Source of the DNA: Paraplanobispora takensis | Lineage (GTDB): Bacteria > Actinomycetota > Actinomycetes > Streptosporangiales > Streptosporangiaceae | Direction: 5' to 3' | Assembly (NCBI RefSeq): GCF_016863195.1 | Contig: NZ_BOOK01000019.1 | Coordinates: 1-49,737 of the forward strand | DNA length: 49,737 nt | Part shown: piece after piece, positions 25,673 through 33,822 of the stretch | Numbering within the stretch: position 1 is the first letter of the stretch | How the letters are laid out: each line of letters begins with the position of its first letter | Translations under genes and position numbers: made by a program | Notes under the pieces: model-generated | What the model was told of the DNA's origin: nothing | Database searches by the model: none | What the model saw: the letters and a program-made list of their open reading frames with translations, nothing else

Positions 25673-26614
25673 ATGTCCTTCCCCGATCACGGCGAGCCGT
25701 CCCCGCGGCATGAGGAACTCTCCTTCGGCGGCGGGGACCCGGACCGGGAACCGCGGCTGCGGGCGTGGTGGAGGGCGCGTCCCCGGCTGGCGGCGGTCTG
25801 CGCCGCGGTGGCGGTGCTGCTGGCGGCGGGCGGCGCCGGGGGCTGGTACCTCCACCAGCGCTCCCGCGAGCCGCTGCCCCCACCGGCGGTGGCCTTCCCC
25901 GAGCAGACGCGGTTCACGGTCCTGCTGTGCGGCGGCTACGGCCCGGGGGAGGGCCTGTGCCCCGGACGGCCGAAGGCCGGCGAGGCCGAGCACCTGGCGG
26001 TGGCGGCGCGCATGCGGGCGATGCCCGAGCTGGCCGAGGTCGCCTATGTGAGCGAGGCGGACAACCGCAGGGAGACGCTGGCCCTGTACGCCGCCAGGGG
26101 TGAGCCGCAGGAGACGGAGGGGGTGACCTTCACCGCCTATCTCCGGGGCACGTTGCGCCGGAGCGACGACTTCGCCGCGGTGGTCGCGAAGATAACGGCG
26201 TTCCCGGAGGTCAGGAGGGTGATCCGGGTGCCCGTGGACTTCTGGGCGGGCAAGGCGGACGTCGCGGTCCATCTGTGCGCGGCGGCGGAGGCGCGGGAGG
26301 AGGGGTGCACGGAGAACCGGCCCGGCGGGGTCGAGGGGGCCGCGACCGAGGCGGAGAAGGAGGCGGTCCTGGACCGGATCCGGGAGCTGCCCGGCGTCGA
26401 GGCGGTCTATCTGCAGGACCGCGGCCATCTGGCCCGGCTGCTGGGACACTACGGACCGGCGGTCCCGGAGCAGGACCAGCCCATCCCTCCGGAGCGGCTG
26501 TACGAGAGCTTCTACGTGAAGTTCGCTCGCCCGGTGGGGACGGCGGAGATCGTCAGGGCGCTGGAGCCCCTGCCCGGCGTCCACAGGGTGTTCCCCGTCC
26601 GGAACGACCTGTAG
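25673..26614 (+). CDS. Single-pass protein with two FtsX-extracellular-like domains (copy B)
   Basis: A 313-residue tandem paralogue of the preceding gene with the same tail (F-P-D-H-G-E at the N-terminus), membrane helix, R-S-R-E-P-L-P-P-P linker and two FtsX-extracellular-like domains, each with a C-x9-C pair. Divergence is greatest in the second domain and C-terminus. The upstream sequence is also duplicated: TTTGGGATAGTCG followed by ATG is found before both genes, with GATAGT (25661-25666) again six bases from the start. The duplication therefore included promoter and gene. Two promoters mean the copies can be regulated apart. Confidence 0.75.
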   Translation: MSFPDHGEPSPRHEELSFGGGDPDREPRLRAWWRARPRLAAVCAAVAVLLAAGGAGGWYLHQRSREPLPPPAVAFPEQTRFTVLLCGGYGPGEGLCPGRPKAGEAEHLAVAARMRAMPELAEVAYVSEADNRRETLALYAARGEPQETEGVTFTAYLRGTLRRSDDFAAVVAKITAFPEVRRVIRVPVDFWAGKADVAVHLCAAAEAREEGCTENRPGGVEGAATEAEKEAVLDRIRELPGVEAVYLQDRGHLARLLGHYGPAVPEQDQPIPPERLYESFYVKFARPVGTAEIVRALEPLPGVHRVFPVRNDL

Positions 26615-26707
26615 CGCCCCGCGGGCGGCCGGCCGGGAACCCCCGCGGACGGCCGAACCGGACGATGTGGGTACGGTCGCGAGCTGGGCAGAGTATCCTC
26701 GCCCGTC

Positions 26708-27637
26708 GTGAGCACGCCCGAGACCCCCGAGAGTGGACCAGCTGTGGACGCAACGCCGTACGTCACGATCGTCCTGCCCTGTTACAACGAGCAGGACCAC
26801 GTCATCGACGAGGTCGAGCGCATCTGCCGGGCCATGGACGAAAGCGGCTACACCTACGAGCTCGTGGCCGTGGACGACTGCTCCACCGACCAGACCCTCG
26901 CCCGGCTGCAGGAGGCCGCGCCGCGCTTCCCGAACATGCGGATCAGGGCCTTCCACCGCAACGGCGGTTCGGGCACCGTGCGCAGGATCGGCACGCAGGA
27001 GGCGCGCGGCGAGATCGTCGTGTGGACCGACGCGGACATGACCTACCCGAACGAGCGCATCCCCGAGCTGGTCAGGATCCTGGAGAAGGACTCCGCGATC
27101 GACCAGGTCGTGGGCGCGCGGACCACCGAGGAGGGCTCGCACAAGTTCCTGCGGGTCCCGGCCAAGTGGTTCATCCGCAAGGTCGCCGAGCGGCTGGCCG
27201 GGCAGAGGATCCCCGACCTCAACTCGGGCCTGCGGGCCTTCCGCAAGTCGGTCGCCAGGCCGTACCTGCGGCTGCTGCCGCCCGGGTTCTCCTGCGTCAC
27301 GACGATCACGCTGTCGTTCCTGTCGAACCAGCACGACGTCTACTATCTGCCGATCGAGTACAGCAAGCGGGCGGGCAAGTCGAAGTTCAGCTTCGTCTCC
27401 GACGCCTACCGCTACATCCTGCAGGTGCTGCGGATGGTGATGTACTTCAACCCGCTCAAGGTCCTCATGCCCCCCGCGATCTGGCTGGTCGGCATCGGCA
27501 TCGCCAAGGGGGTCTACGACAACATCAAGAACCCGTTCTACCTGGCCAACAACACGATCATCATCTTCGTGACCGGCCTGCTGATCGGGTCGCTGGCGCT
27601 GCTGGCCGACCTCATCGTGCGCTCCAGGAGCGAGTGA
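26708..27637 (+). CDS. GT2 polyprenyl-phosphate sugar transferase-like protein
   Basis: A 309-residue enzyme of the DPM1/GtrB type. The GT-A domain shows V-T-I-V-L-P-C-Y-N-E-Q, V-D-D-C-S-T-D, the metal motif W-T-D-A-D-M-T-Y-P-N, and the R-K-V...D-L-N-S-G-L-R-A-F-R motif of dolichyl/polyprenyl-phosphate glycosyltransferases. Two C-terminal membrane helices occupy about residues 235-300. Such proteins make polyprenyl-phosphate sugars used by GT-C transferases, two candidates for which lie just upstream. GTG 26708 is eight bases after TATCCT (26694-26699), consistent with a leaderless mRNA. The GT4 gene follows after three bases. Confidence 0.87.
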   Translation: MSTPETPESGPAVDATPYVTIVLPCYNEQDHVIDEVERICRAMDESGYTYELVAVDDCSTDQTLARLQEAAPRFPNMRIRAFHRNGGSGTVRRIGTQEARGEIVVWTDADMTYPNERIPELVRILEKDSAIDQVVGARTTEEGSHKFLRVPAKWFIRKVAERLAGQRIPDLNSGLRAFRKSVARPYLRLLPPGFSCVTTITLSFLSNQHDVYYLPIEYSKRAGKSKFSFVSDAYRYILQVLRMVMYFNPLKVLMPPAIWLVGIGIAKGVYDNIKNPFYLANNTIIIFVTGLLIGSLALLADLIVRSRSE

Positions 27638-27640
27638 CCC

Positions 27641-28750
27641 ATGCGGATCGCGATCATCGGGCCGACCTACCCCTACAAGGGCGGCGGGGCCGCGCACACC
27701 ACCGAGCTGGCCCACCGCCTGGCGGCCGCCGGGCACGAGGTGGTCATCGAGTCGTGGAAGGCGCAGTACCCGTCGTTCCTGTATCCCGGGCAGCAGACCG
27801 CGGCCAGCCCCGACGGCGAGCCGTACCCGCGCTCCTTCCGGCGGCTCGACTGGCGCCGCCCGGACGGCTGGGCCGAGTGCGGACGCCGGCTGCGCACCGC
27901 GGACCTGGTGATCCTCGTGGTGCTCAGCCCGGTGCAGGTCCCGCCCTACCTCGGCATCCTGTACGGCCTGCGCCGCCGGACCCCGGTGGTGGCGCTGTGC
28001 CACAACGTGCTCCCGCACGAGCGCAAGCCGTACGACGCGCCGCTGATGAGGGCGCTGCTGCGCCGGGTGGACGGGGTGCTCGCGCACTCGGAGGAGCAGG
28101 CGGCGCTGGCCCGCGAGCTGGCGCCCGCGCCGGTGACGGTGGCGCAGATGGCCCCGCACCTGCCGGCCGGGGCCGCCGCGGGCGTCCTCGGGCGGACCCG
28201 GCCGCTGGGGGCTCGGGGCCGGCTGCTGTTCTTCGGGCTGGTCCGCCCGTACAAGGGGCTCGACCTGCTGATCCGCGCGCTGCCCGCGGGCGTCTCGCTG
28301 CGGGTGGCCGGGGAGTTCTGGGGCGGCCTGGCGGAGACGGAGGCGCTGATCGCCGAGCTGGGCCTGACCGGCCGGGTGGAGCTGCGGCCGGGATACGTCG
28401 CCGCCGAGGACGTGCCGGGGCTGTTCGAGGACGTGGACGCGCTGGTGCTGCCCTACCGGAGCGGTACGGCCAGCCAGCAGGTGTGGCTCGGTCACGAGCA
28501 GGGCGTCCCGGTGATCGCCACCCGGGTCGGCACGCTCGGCGACCACGTCACCGACGGTGTGGACGGGCTGCTGGTCGAGCCTGGGTCGGTGGAGGCGCTG
28601 CGCGCGGCGCTGGCGCGCTTCTACGAGCCGGGCGAGCCCGAGCGGCTGCGCGCCGGGGTCAAGGCCGTGGACCCCGAGCCCTACTGGGCGGCGTACGTCG
28701 AGGCGCTGCTGGGCTCGGCGGGCCCCGCGGGCCCGGCCGCCGGGCGCTGA
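27641..28750 (+). CDS. GT4 glycosyltransferase
   Basis: A 369-residue GT-B enzyme. The N-terminal domain begins M-R-I-A-I-I-G-P-T-Y-P-Y-K-G-G-G-A-A-H, with the glycine-rich acceptor loop. The C-terminal domain shows F-F-G-L-V-R-P-Y-K-G-L-D and Q-V-W-L-G-H-E-Q-G-V-P-V-I-A-T near the donor site. It is three bases behind the GT2 gene, so surely the same operon. Its last 70 bases overlap the end of the convergent membrane-protein gene on the other strand. Donor and acceptor are unknown. Confidence 0.88.
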   Translation: MRIAIIGPTYPYKGGGAAHTTELAHRLAAAGHEVVIESWKAQYPSFLYPGQQTAASPDGEPYPRSFRRLDWRRPDGWAECGRRLRTADLVILVVLSPVQVPPYLGILYGLRRRTPVVALCHNVLPHERKPYDAPLMRALLRRVDGVLAHSEEQAALARELAPAPVTVAQMAPHLPAGAAAGVLGRTRPLGARGRLLFFGLVRPYKGLDLLIRALPAGVSLRVAGEFWGGLAETEALIAELGLTGRVELRPGYVAAEDVPGLFEDVDALVLPYRSGTASQQVWLGHEQGVPVIATRVGTLGDHVTDGVDGLLVEPGSVEALRAALARFYEPGEPERLRAGVKAVDPEPYWAAYVEALLGSAGPAGPAAGR

Positions 28751-29646
28751 CGGCGGCCCAGCAGGAAGCCGATCCCGGCCCAGGCCACGTCGGTGAAGGT
28801 GAAGGCCAGCCGGGAGATCACGGCGGCGACGAGGGCGTTGGCCGTTCCGATCGTCGGCGCGAGGACCAGGACCATCGCGCCCTCGCGCACGCCCACCCCG
28901 GCCGGGATGAACGCGAACAGCAGACCGGTGGCCCAGGCGAAGGCGTAGGCCCCGGCGCCGAGCAGATAGAGCGAGAAGTCACCGGTCAGATCGCCCAGGA
29001 CCAGCCACAGGTGCAGGCCGTACACCAGCCAGCCGATGATCGTCCAGGCCGTGACCTCCAGCAGGGTCCGGCCGGAGAGCACCTCGTCGAAGGGCTCCCG
29101 GCGGGCGATCCGCAGCGCCAGGTTCAGGCCCCAGGTGAGGATCCGCGGGTGCAGGCAGACCAGGATCACCGGGATGATCAGCGCGAGGTACCACGTCTCC
29201 TCGGCCACCGCCCGGGCGGTGAACGGGAGCGTGGCGGCGGCCAGGCCGACCGCGCAGCCCAGCGAGATCACCAGGCCGATCGAGGTGCCGCCGAAGGTGC
29301 GCCGGGGCGGGCAGCCGTGGTCGCGGCCCAGCTCCATCATCGCGGCGTAGGCCCAGACCGATCCGGGGACGTACTTGCCGAGCTGGCCGACGAACAGCAC
29401 GCGCGCGGCCGTGCGCATCGGGAAGGCGGAGCCGAGCCCGGCCAGGACCCGCTGCCAGGCGATCATCATGATCCCGGCCCCGGCCATCACGACGGCGAAG
29501 GCCCCGGCCACCGACCACCAGGACAGCCGGGTGAGCGCGGAGACGGCGTCGTCCCAGTTGCGGGCCAGGCCGTAGCCGACGAAGGCCAGCGCGACCAGCG
29601 CCAGCAGAACGCGGAGCAGGCGGCTCGATCGCAGACGGCTGAGCAT
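28681..29646 (-). CDS. MprF/AglD-type (UPF0104) membrane protein, copy 1
   Basis: A 321-residue protein with about eight membrane helices of the lysylphosphatidylglycerol synthase transmembrane/flippase-like family. The family core F-V-G-Q-L-G-K-Y-V-P-G-S-V-W-A is clear. Members are thought to move or use lipid-linked intermediates. No aminoacyl-transferase domain is attached. Leaderless start: TAGTCT (29658..29653) is exactly six bases before ATG 29646. It is paralogous to the protein at 30550, with the methyltransferase gene between them. The 3' end overlaps the convergent GT4 gene by 70 bases. Confidence 0.85.
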   Translation of the reverse strand: MLSRLRSSRLLRVLLALVALAFVGYGLARNWDDAVSALTRLSWWSVAGAFAVVMAGAGIMMIAWQRVLAGLGSAFPMRTAARVLFVGQLGKYVPGSVWAYAAMMELGRDHGCPPRRTFGGTSIGLVISLGCAVGLAAATLPFTARAVAEETWYLALIIPVILVCLHPRILTWGLNLALRIARREPFDEVLSGRTLLEVTAWTIIGWLVYGLHLWLVLGDLTGDFSLYLLGAGAYAFAWATGLLFAFIPAGVGVREGAMVLVLAPTIGTANALVAAVISRLAFTFTDVAWAGIGFLLGRRQRPAAGPAGPAEPSSASTYAAQ

Positions 29647-29713
29647 TGGCCAAGACTACGACGTGGACATTACTCGGCGGTAGGGTTCGGCCGCGCCGGT
29701 AGCCTAGGGCCCC
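29647..29713. promoter_or_regulatory. Paired leaderless divergent promoters
   Basis: 67 bases hold TAGTCT six bases from ATG 29646 (minus) and TAGCCT (29700-29705) eight bases from GTG 29714 (plus). No ribosome-binding sequences are present on either side. Confidence 0.65.
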
Positions 29714-30553
29714 GTGAGCACGAAACGAGTGGCGCAGCTTGAGTACTCCGAGTTCCAGGCGGCGATGCTGGACGAGGACAAGCGCCGCAGGAAGGCCGCG
29801 AAGATCGTGGCCGTCCTCGGCCACTTCCTCGGCCGGGACGAAGACGTCCTTTCGGGGCTGACCGTCGCCGACATCGGCTGCTCGGCCGGGTTCATCGCCG
29901 ACGAGCTGGCGAACGCGGGAGCGGCCCGCACCTTCGGCGTGGACATCGACGTGCCCGGCCTGCGCAAGGCGTCCGCGCGCTTCGGCGAGCGGGTCACGTT
30001 CGTGTGCGCCGACGGCACCGCCCTGCCCTTCCCCGACGGCTCGATCGACGTGCTGGTCTTCAACCACATCTACGAGCACGTGGTCGACCCCGACGCGATC
30101 ATGGCCGAGATGCGCCGGGTGCTCAGCGACGAGGGCGTGCTCTACCTGGGGCTGGGCAACCGGCTGGGGATCATGGAGCCGCACTACAGGCTCCCGTTCC
30201 TGTCCTACCTGCCGCCCGCCCTGGCCGACCGCTACGTCCGCCTGTCCGGCCGGGCCGACAGCTACTACGAGCGCTACCGGACCCGGCGCGGGCTGCGGAG
30301 GATGGCCCGGGGCTTGCGGGTGTGGGACTACACCTTCCCGGTGCTCGCCACCCCGGCGGCCTTCGCCGGCTCGGAGCTGTTCCCGGGCGTGATCGGCCGC
30401 GTGGCCGAGGGCGTGCTGTCCCGGCTGCCCCGCGCGGTGCTGCGCGCGCTGCTGCCGGTGGTGCCGACCTACCTGTGGGTGGCGGCCAAGAGCACCCGCC
30501 GCCCGGCCGGCCGGCGCCTGCCCCAGCCCCCCGACCCCGTCCAGACCCTGTGA
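29714..30553 (+). CDS. Class I SAM-dependent methyltransferase
   Basis: A 279-residue methyltransferase. Motif I is V-A-D-I-G-C-S-A-G-F, the acidic residue of motif II is in V-D-I-D, and a C-A-D-G-T-A-L-P-F-P-D stretch is followed by V-F-N-H-I-Y-E-H-V-V-D-P, the pattern of UbiE/Methyltransf_11 proteins. Residues 180-279 are a basic, partly hydrophobic extension that may contact the membrane or a lipid substrate. GTG 29714 is probably leaderless. The stop overlaps the following membrane-protein start by four bases (GTGA), so it likely works with that protein, perhaps on a lipid-linked sugar. Confidence 0.87.
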   Translation: MSTKRVAQLEYSEFQAAMLDEDKRRRKAAKIVAVLGHFLGRDEDVLSGLTVADIGCSAGFIADELANAGAARTFGVDIDVPGLRKASARFGERVTFVCADGTALPFPDGSIDVLVFNHIYEHVVDPDAIMAEMRRVLSDEGVLYLGLGNRLGIMEPHYRLPFLSYLPPALADRYVRLSGRADSYYERYRTRRGLRRMARGLRVWDYTFPVLATPAAFAGSELFPGVIGRVAEGVLSRLPRAVLRALLPVVPTYLWVAAKSTRRPAGRRLPQPPDPVQTL

Positions 30554-31488
30554 AGCGGCTGATCCGCGTCGCGTTCCTGCTGGTGGCCCTGGGCTTCGGG
30601 GCGTGGGCGGTGGCGAGCCAGTGGGACGCCGTGCGCTCCGGGTTCGCCCGGCTGTCGTGGCCGTCGCTCGTGCTGTCCCTGCTCGTGGTCGTGGCGGCGC
30701 TGGGCGGCGGGATGATGACGTGGCGGTCGCTGCTGGCCGACCTCGGCTCGCCGCTGCCGCCGAGGCCCGCGGCCAAGGTCTTCTTCGTCGGCCAGCTCGG
30801 CAAGTACATCCCCGGCTCCCTCTGGCCGGTGCTCGCCCAGATGGAGATGGGCCGCGAACTGGGCGTCCCCCGCCCGCGCAGCGCCGCGGCGTTCTTCCTG
30901 ACGATGCCGGTCCAGCTCGGCAGCGGGCTGCTGGTCTCGGCGGTGACGCTGCTGGCCGCCCGGCCGGGCGCCGCGGCGCCGTACGCCTGGATGTTCCTGC
31001 TGATCCCGGTGCTCGCGGTGGCGTTCGAGCCCAGGGTGGTCAACGCGGTGATCGGGTTCGGGCTGCGCAGGCTGGGCCGCGAGCCGCTGGAGCGCCCGCT
31101 GACCCGGCGCGGCATGCTCACCGCGCTGGGCTGGGCGCTGCTCGGCTGGGCCGCCTACGGCCTGCACCTGGCCGCGATCGTCAACCAGCTCGGCCCCTCG
31201 GGCGCCTCGGCGGTGGTGTTCTCCGTCGGAGCGTTCGCGCTGTCCTGGTGCCTGGGGATCATGACGTTCGTGGTCCCGGCCGGGGCGGGGGTGCGCGAGG
31301 TGGCCATGGTGGCCGTGCTGGCGCCCCTGATGGACCGCGGATCCGCCATCGCGGCGGCCCTCTGCTCACGCGTCGTGATCATCCTGGGCGACCTCGTCTG
31401 CGCGGGCGCGGCGGGTCTGGCGGCCCGGCGCGGCACCCCCACCGGGGACGACGCGGGGAACGATGCGATCCCGGGAAAAGCCGTGTGA
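30550..31488 (+). CDS. MprF/AglD-type (UPF0104) membrane protein, copy 2
   Basis: A 312-residue, about eight-helix paralogue of the protein at 28681. It keeps F-F-V-G-Q-L-G-K-Y-I-P-G-S-L-W and F-V-V-P-A-G-A-G-V-R-E near the C-terminus (the P-A-G-x-G-V-R-E motif typical of the family). GTG 30550 overlaps the methyltransferase stop. Having two copies oriented away from a shared promoter suggests two related lipid-handling steps in one pathway. Confidence 0.85.
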   Translation: MKRLIRVAFLLVALGFGAWAVASQWDAVRSGFARLSWPSLVLSLLVVVAALGGGMMTWRSLLADLGSPLPPRPAAKVFFVGQLGKYIPGSLWPVLAQMEMGRELGVPRPRSAAAFFLTMPVQLGSGLLVSAVTLLAARPGAAAPYAWMFLLIPVLAVAFEPRVVNAVIGFGLRRLGREPLERPLTRRGMLTALGWALLGWAAYGLHLAAIVNQLGPSGASAVVFSVGAFALSWCLGIMTFVVPAGAGVREVAMVAVLAPLMDRGSAIAAALCSRVVIILGDLVCAGAAGLAARRGTPTGDDAGNDAIPGKAV

Positions 31489-31529
31489 TTCACCTCACGC
31501 TCCGGGGGATTCTGGCAATAGGGTGAATC
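31487..31529 (+). promoter_or_regulatory. Inverted repeat overlapping a -10 box before GT4 gene
   Basis: GATTCACC (31487-31494) and GGTGAATC (31522-31529), perfect 8-bp arms 27 bases apart. The right arm overlaps the -10-like TAGGGT (31519-31524). The left arm overlaps the end of the previous gene. Confidence 0.5.
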
Positions 31530-31552
31530 GCAGAGGGGACTGCCGGTCCCGC

Positions 31553-31582
31553 GTGCTCGTTGAGGGGAGCGATCCTCCGTGA
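31553..31582 (+). CDS. Possible mini-ORF overlapping the GT4 start
   Basis: GTG 31553, eight more codons and TGA 31580-31582, which overlaps GTG 31579 of the GT4 gene as GTGA. The frame is open back to another GTG at 31523. No ribosome site is well spaced, so this is the weakest of the three overlap cases. Confidence 0.25.
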   Translation: MLVEGSDPP

Positions 31583-32703
31583 CGCCTCGTGTGCTCGTCG
31601 ACGCGGCCGCCGTCCCGGCTGATCGCGGTGCGCTGATCAGATACGTCGACGGGCTCCTGGCCGCGCTCGCCCGCGCCGGGGCCGACCTGGCGATCGTGTG
31701 CCAGCGCGCCGACGCCGAGCGGTACGCCCGGCTGGCGCCCTCCGCCCGCATCATGTCGGGCCCTCCGGCGATCACCAACCGGGCCGCCCGGCTGGCCTGG
31801 GAGCAGACCGGGGTCCCGGTCCTCGCCCAGCAGGCCGGCGCCGACGTGATCCACGCCCCCTACTACTCGATCCCCCTGCGCTCCGGCGTGCCGACCGTGG
31901 TGACCGTGCACGACGTCACCTGGTTCACCGACCCCTCCCAGCACGGCTCGGTCAAGGCCTCGTTCTTCCGCAGCGCGACCCGCAGCTCCGTACGGCGCGC
32001 CTCCCGGGTGATCGTCCCGTCCAAGGCGACCAGGGACGAACTGGTGCGGGTGCTCGGAGCCGACCCCACCCGGATCGACGTCGCCTACCACGGCGTGGAC
32101 CCGGCGCTGTTCCACCGGCCGACCCCGCAGGAGATCGGCCACGTGGCCGACCGGCTCGGCCTGCACGGCACGCCGTACGTCGCCTTCCTGGGCGCGCTGG
32201 AGCCCCGCAAGAACGTGCCGAACCTGATCCGGGGCTTCGCCAGGGCGGTGGAGGACCTCCAGGACCCGCCCGCGCTGGTGCTCGGCGGCGGCATCCACGA
32301 CGCCGACGTGGACGCCGCGGTCGGGGAGGTGTCCTCGGCCGTGCGCGTGGTCAGGCCCGGCTACCTGCCCTTCGGCGACCTGTCGGGCTTCCTCGGCGGG
32401 GCGCTCGTGGTGGCCTTCCCCTCGCGGGGGGAGGGCTTCGGGCTGCCGGTCCTGGAGGCCATGGCCTGCGGCGCCCCGGTGCTCACCACCTACAGGGCCT
32501 CGCTTCCCGAGGTGGGCGGCGACGCGGTGGCCTACACCGAGCCCGACGCCGCCGGCATCGCCGAGGCGCTGCGCGAGCTGCTGACCTCCCCCGAGCGACG
32601 GGAGACGCTCTCGGCGGCGGGGACGGCCCGCGCCAGAGAGTTCACCTGGGAGACATCGGCCGAAGCGCACATGCTCGCCTACCAGCGAGCCGCCGAAGAG
32701 TGA
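31579..32703 (+). CDS. GT4 glycosyltransferase, mannosyltransferase-like
   Basis: A 374-residue GT-B enzyme. H-A-P-Y-Y-S-I-P near residue 95 and T-V-H-D-V-T-W-F belong to the N-terminal domain. The donor site shows F-L-G-A-L-E-P-R-K-N and F-P-S-R-G-E-G-F-G-L-P-V-L-E-A-M-A-C-G, with the E-x7-E pattern of GDP-mannose or UDP-sugar GT4s. The neighbouring gene encodes a GDP-mannose-pyrophosphorylase-like enzyme, so mannose is a reasonable donor guess. GTG 31579 overlaps a stop of a short upstream frame (GTGA). The leader from the TAGGGT promoter is about 50 bases. Confidence 0.87.
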   Translation: MTPRVLVDAAAVPADRGALIRYVDGLLAALARAGADLAIVCQRADAERYARLAPSARIMSGPPAITNRAARLAWEQTGVPVLAQQAGADVIHAPYYSIPLRSGVPTVVTVHDVTWFTDPSQHGSVKASFFRSATRSSVRRASRVIVPSKATRDELVRVLGADPTRIDVAYHGVDPALFHRPTPQEIGHVADRLGLHGTPYVAFLGALEPRKNVPNLIRGFARAVEDLQDPPALVLGGGIHDADVDAAVGEVSSAVRVVRPGYLPFGDLSGFLGGALVVAFPSRGEGFGLPVLEAMACGAPVLTTYRASLPEVGGDAVAYTEPDAAGIAEALRELLTSPERRETLSAAGTARAREFTWETSAEAHMLAYQRAAEE

Positions 32704-32717
32704 GCTAACCTCGCGGG

Positions 32718-33812
32718 ATGACGGAGACCTCTTTGCCGGAGCTGGAGGCGATCCTCCTCGTCGGAGGGCGGGGAACGCGCCTGCGTCCGCTGACTCTCGG
32801 CACGCCCAAGCCGCTGCTGCCCACGGCGGGAGTGCCCTTCCTCGCCCACCAGCTCACGCAGGCCCGGCAGGCGGGCGTGCGGCGGATCGTGTTCGCCACG
32901 TCCTACCGGGCGGAGATGTTCCGCGAGGCCTTCGGTGACGGCTCGGCCTTCGGCCTGACCCTCGAGTACATGACCGAGGAGACCCCGCTGGGCACCGGCG
33001 GCGCGATCCGCAATGCGGCCCAGGCGCTGACCTGCGGGCCGGACGCGCCCGTGCTGGTGCTCAACGGCGACATCCTGTCGGGGCACGACACGGCCGACCA
33101 GGTGGCCCGGCACATCGCCCGGCGGGCGGCCGTCACCCTGCACCTGACCGAGGTCGAGGACCCCTCGCGGTTCGGCTGCGTGCCGACCGACGACGAGGGC
33201 CGGGTGACCGCCTTCCTGGAGAAGACGCCCAACCCGGTCACCAACCGGATCAACGCCGGCTGCTACGTCTTCACCCGCTCGGTCATCGACACGATCCCGC
33301 AGGGCGAGGTCGTCTCGGTCGAGCGGGAGACCTTCCCCGGGTTGATCGAGTCCGGTGCCCTGGTGCTCGGCTACGCCGACTCCGCCTACTGGCTCGACGT
33401 GGGCACCCCGGCGGCCTTCGTCAAGGGCTCGCGCGACCTGGTCCTCGGCCGCCTGGCCTCACCGGCCCTGCCCGGCCCCGTCGGCGAGCTGCTGGCCCTG
33501 CCCGGCGCCGTGATCTCGCCGGAGGCCAAGGTCGACGGGGGGACGACGGTCGGCGCCCGCGCGGTCGTCGAGTCCGGCGCGCAGGTCAGCGGGAGCGTGC
33601 TCGGCGACGACAGCGTGGTCTGCTCCGGGGCGACGGTGACCGACTCGGTCGTCGGGCCCGGCGCCCGCATCGCCTCCGGCGCCGTCCTGCGCGACGCGGT
33701 GATCGGCGACGGGGCGGTGGTCGGGCCGGGCAACGAGCTCCTGGCGGGCAGCCGCCTCTGGCCGGGCGTCACGCTCCCCGAGTGCGCGATCCGCTTCTCC
33801 AGCGACGTCTGA
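32718..33812 (+). CDS. Mannose-1-phosphate guanylyltransferase-like NDP-sugar pyrophosphorylase
   Basis: A 364-residue protein. The nucleotidyltransferase domain shows L-V-G-G-R-G-T-R-L-R-P-L-T...T-P-K-P-L-L, and the metal Asp is in V-L-N-G-D. A left-handed beta-helix tail of hexapeptide repeats follows (about residues 265-350). The length and tail match actinobacterial proteins named ManB/RmlA2 (such as Rv3264c), which supply GDP-mannose. Nucleotide choice cannot be proven from motifs. Leaderless start: TAACCT (32706-32711) is exactly six bases before ATG 32718. It lies 14 bases after the GT4 gene that may use its product. Confidence 0.85.
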   Translation: MTETSLPELEAILLVGGRGTRLRPLTLGTPKPLLPTAGVPFLAHQLTQARQAGVRRIVFATSYRAEMFREAFGDGSAFGLTLEYMTEETPLGTGGAIRNAAQALTCGPDAPVLVLNGDILSGHDTADQVARHIARRAAVTLHLTEVEDPSRFGCVPTDDEGRVTAFLEKTPNPVTNRINAGCYVFTRSVIDTIPQGEVVSVERETFPGLIESGALVLGYADSAYWLDVGTPAAFVKGSRDLVLGRLASPALPGPVGELLALPGAVISPEAKVDGGTTVGARAVVESGAQVSGSVLGDDSVVCSGATVTDSVVGPGARIASGAVLRDAVIGDGAVVGPGNELLAGSRLWPGVTLPECAIRFSSDV

Positions 33813-33822
33813 GGGCGAGAAG

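Noticed and set aside
22349-28546. Minus-strand open frame of more than 2,000 codons
   Set aside because: It runs antisense to six well-supported genes. Its composition (Arg, Gly, Gln, Pro, Val, His) is that of an antisense frame in very GC-rich DNA, with no domain.
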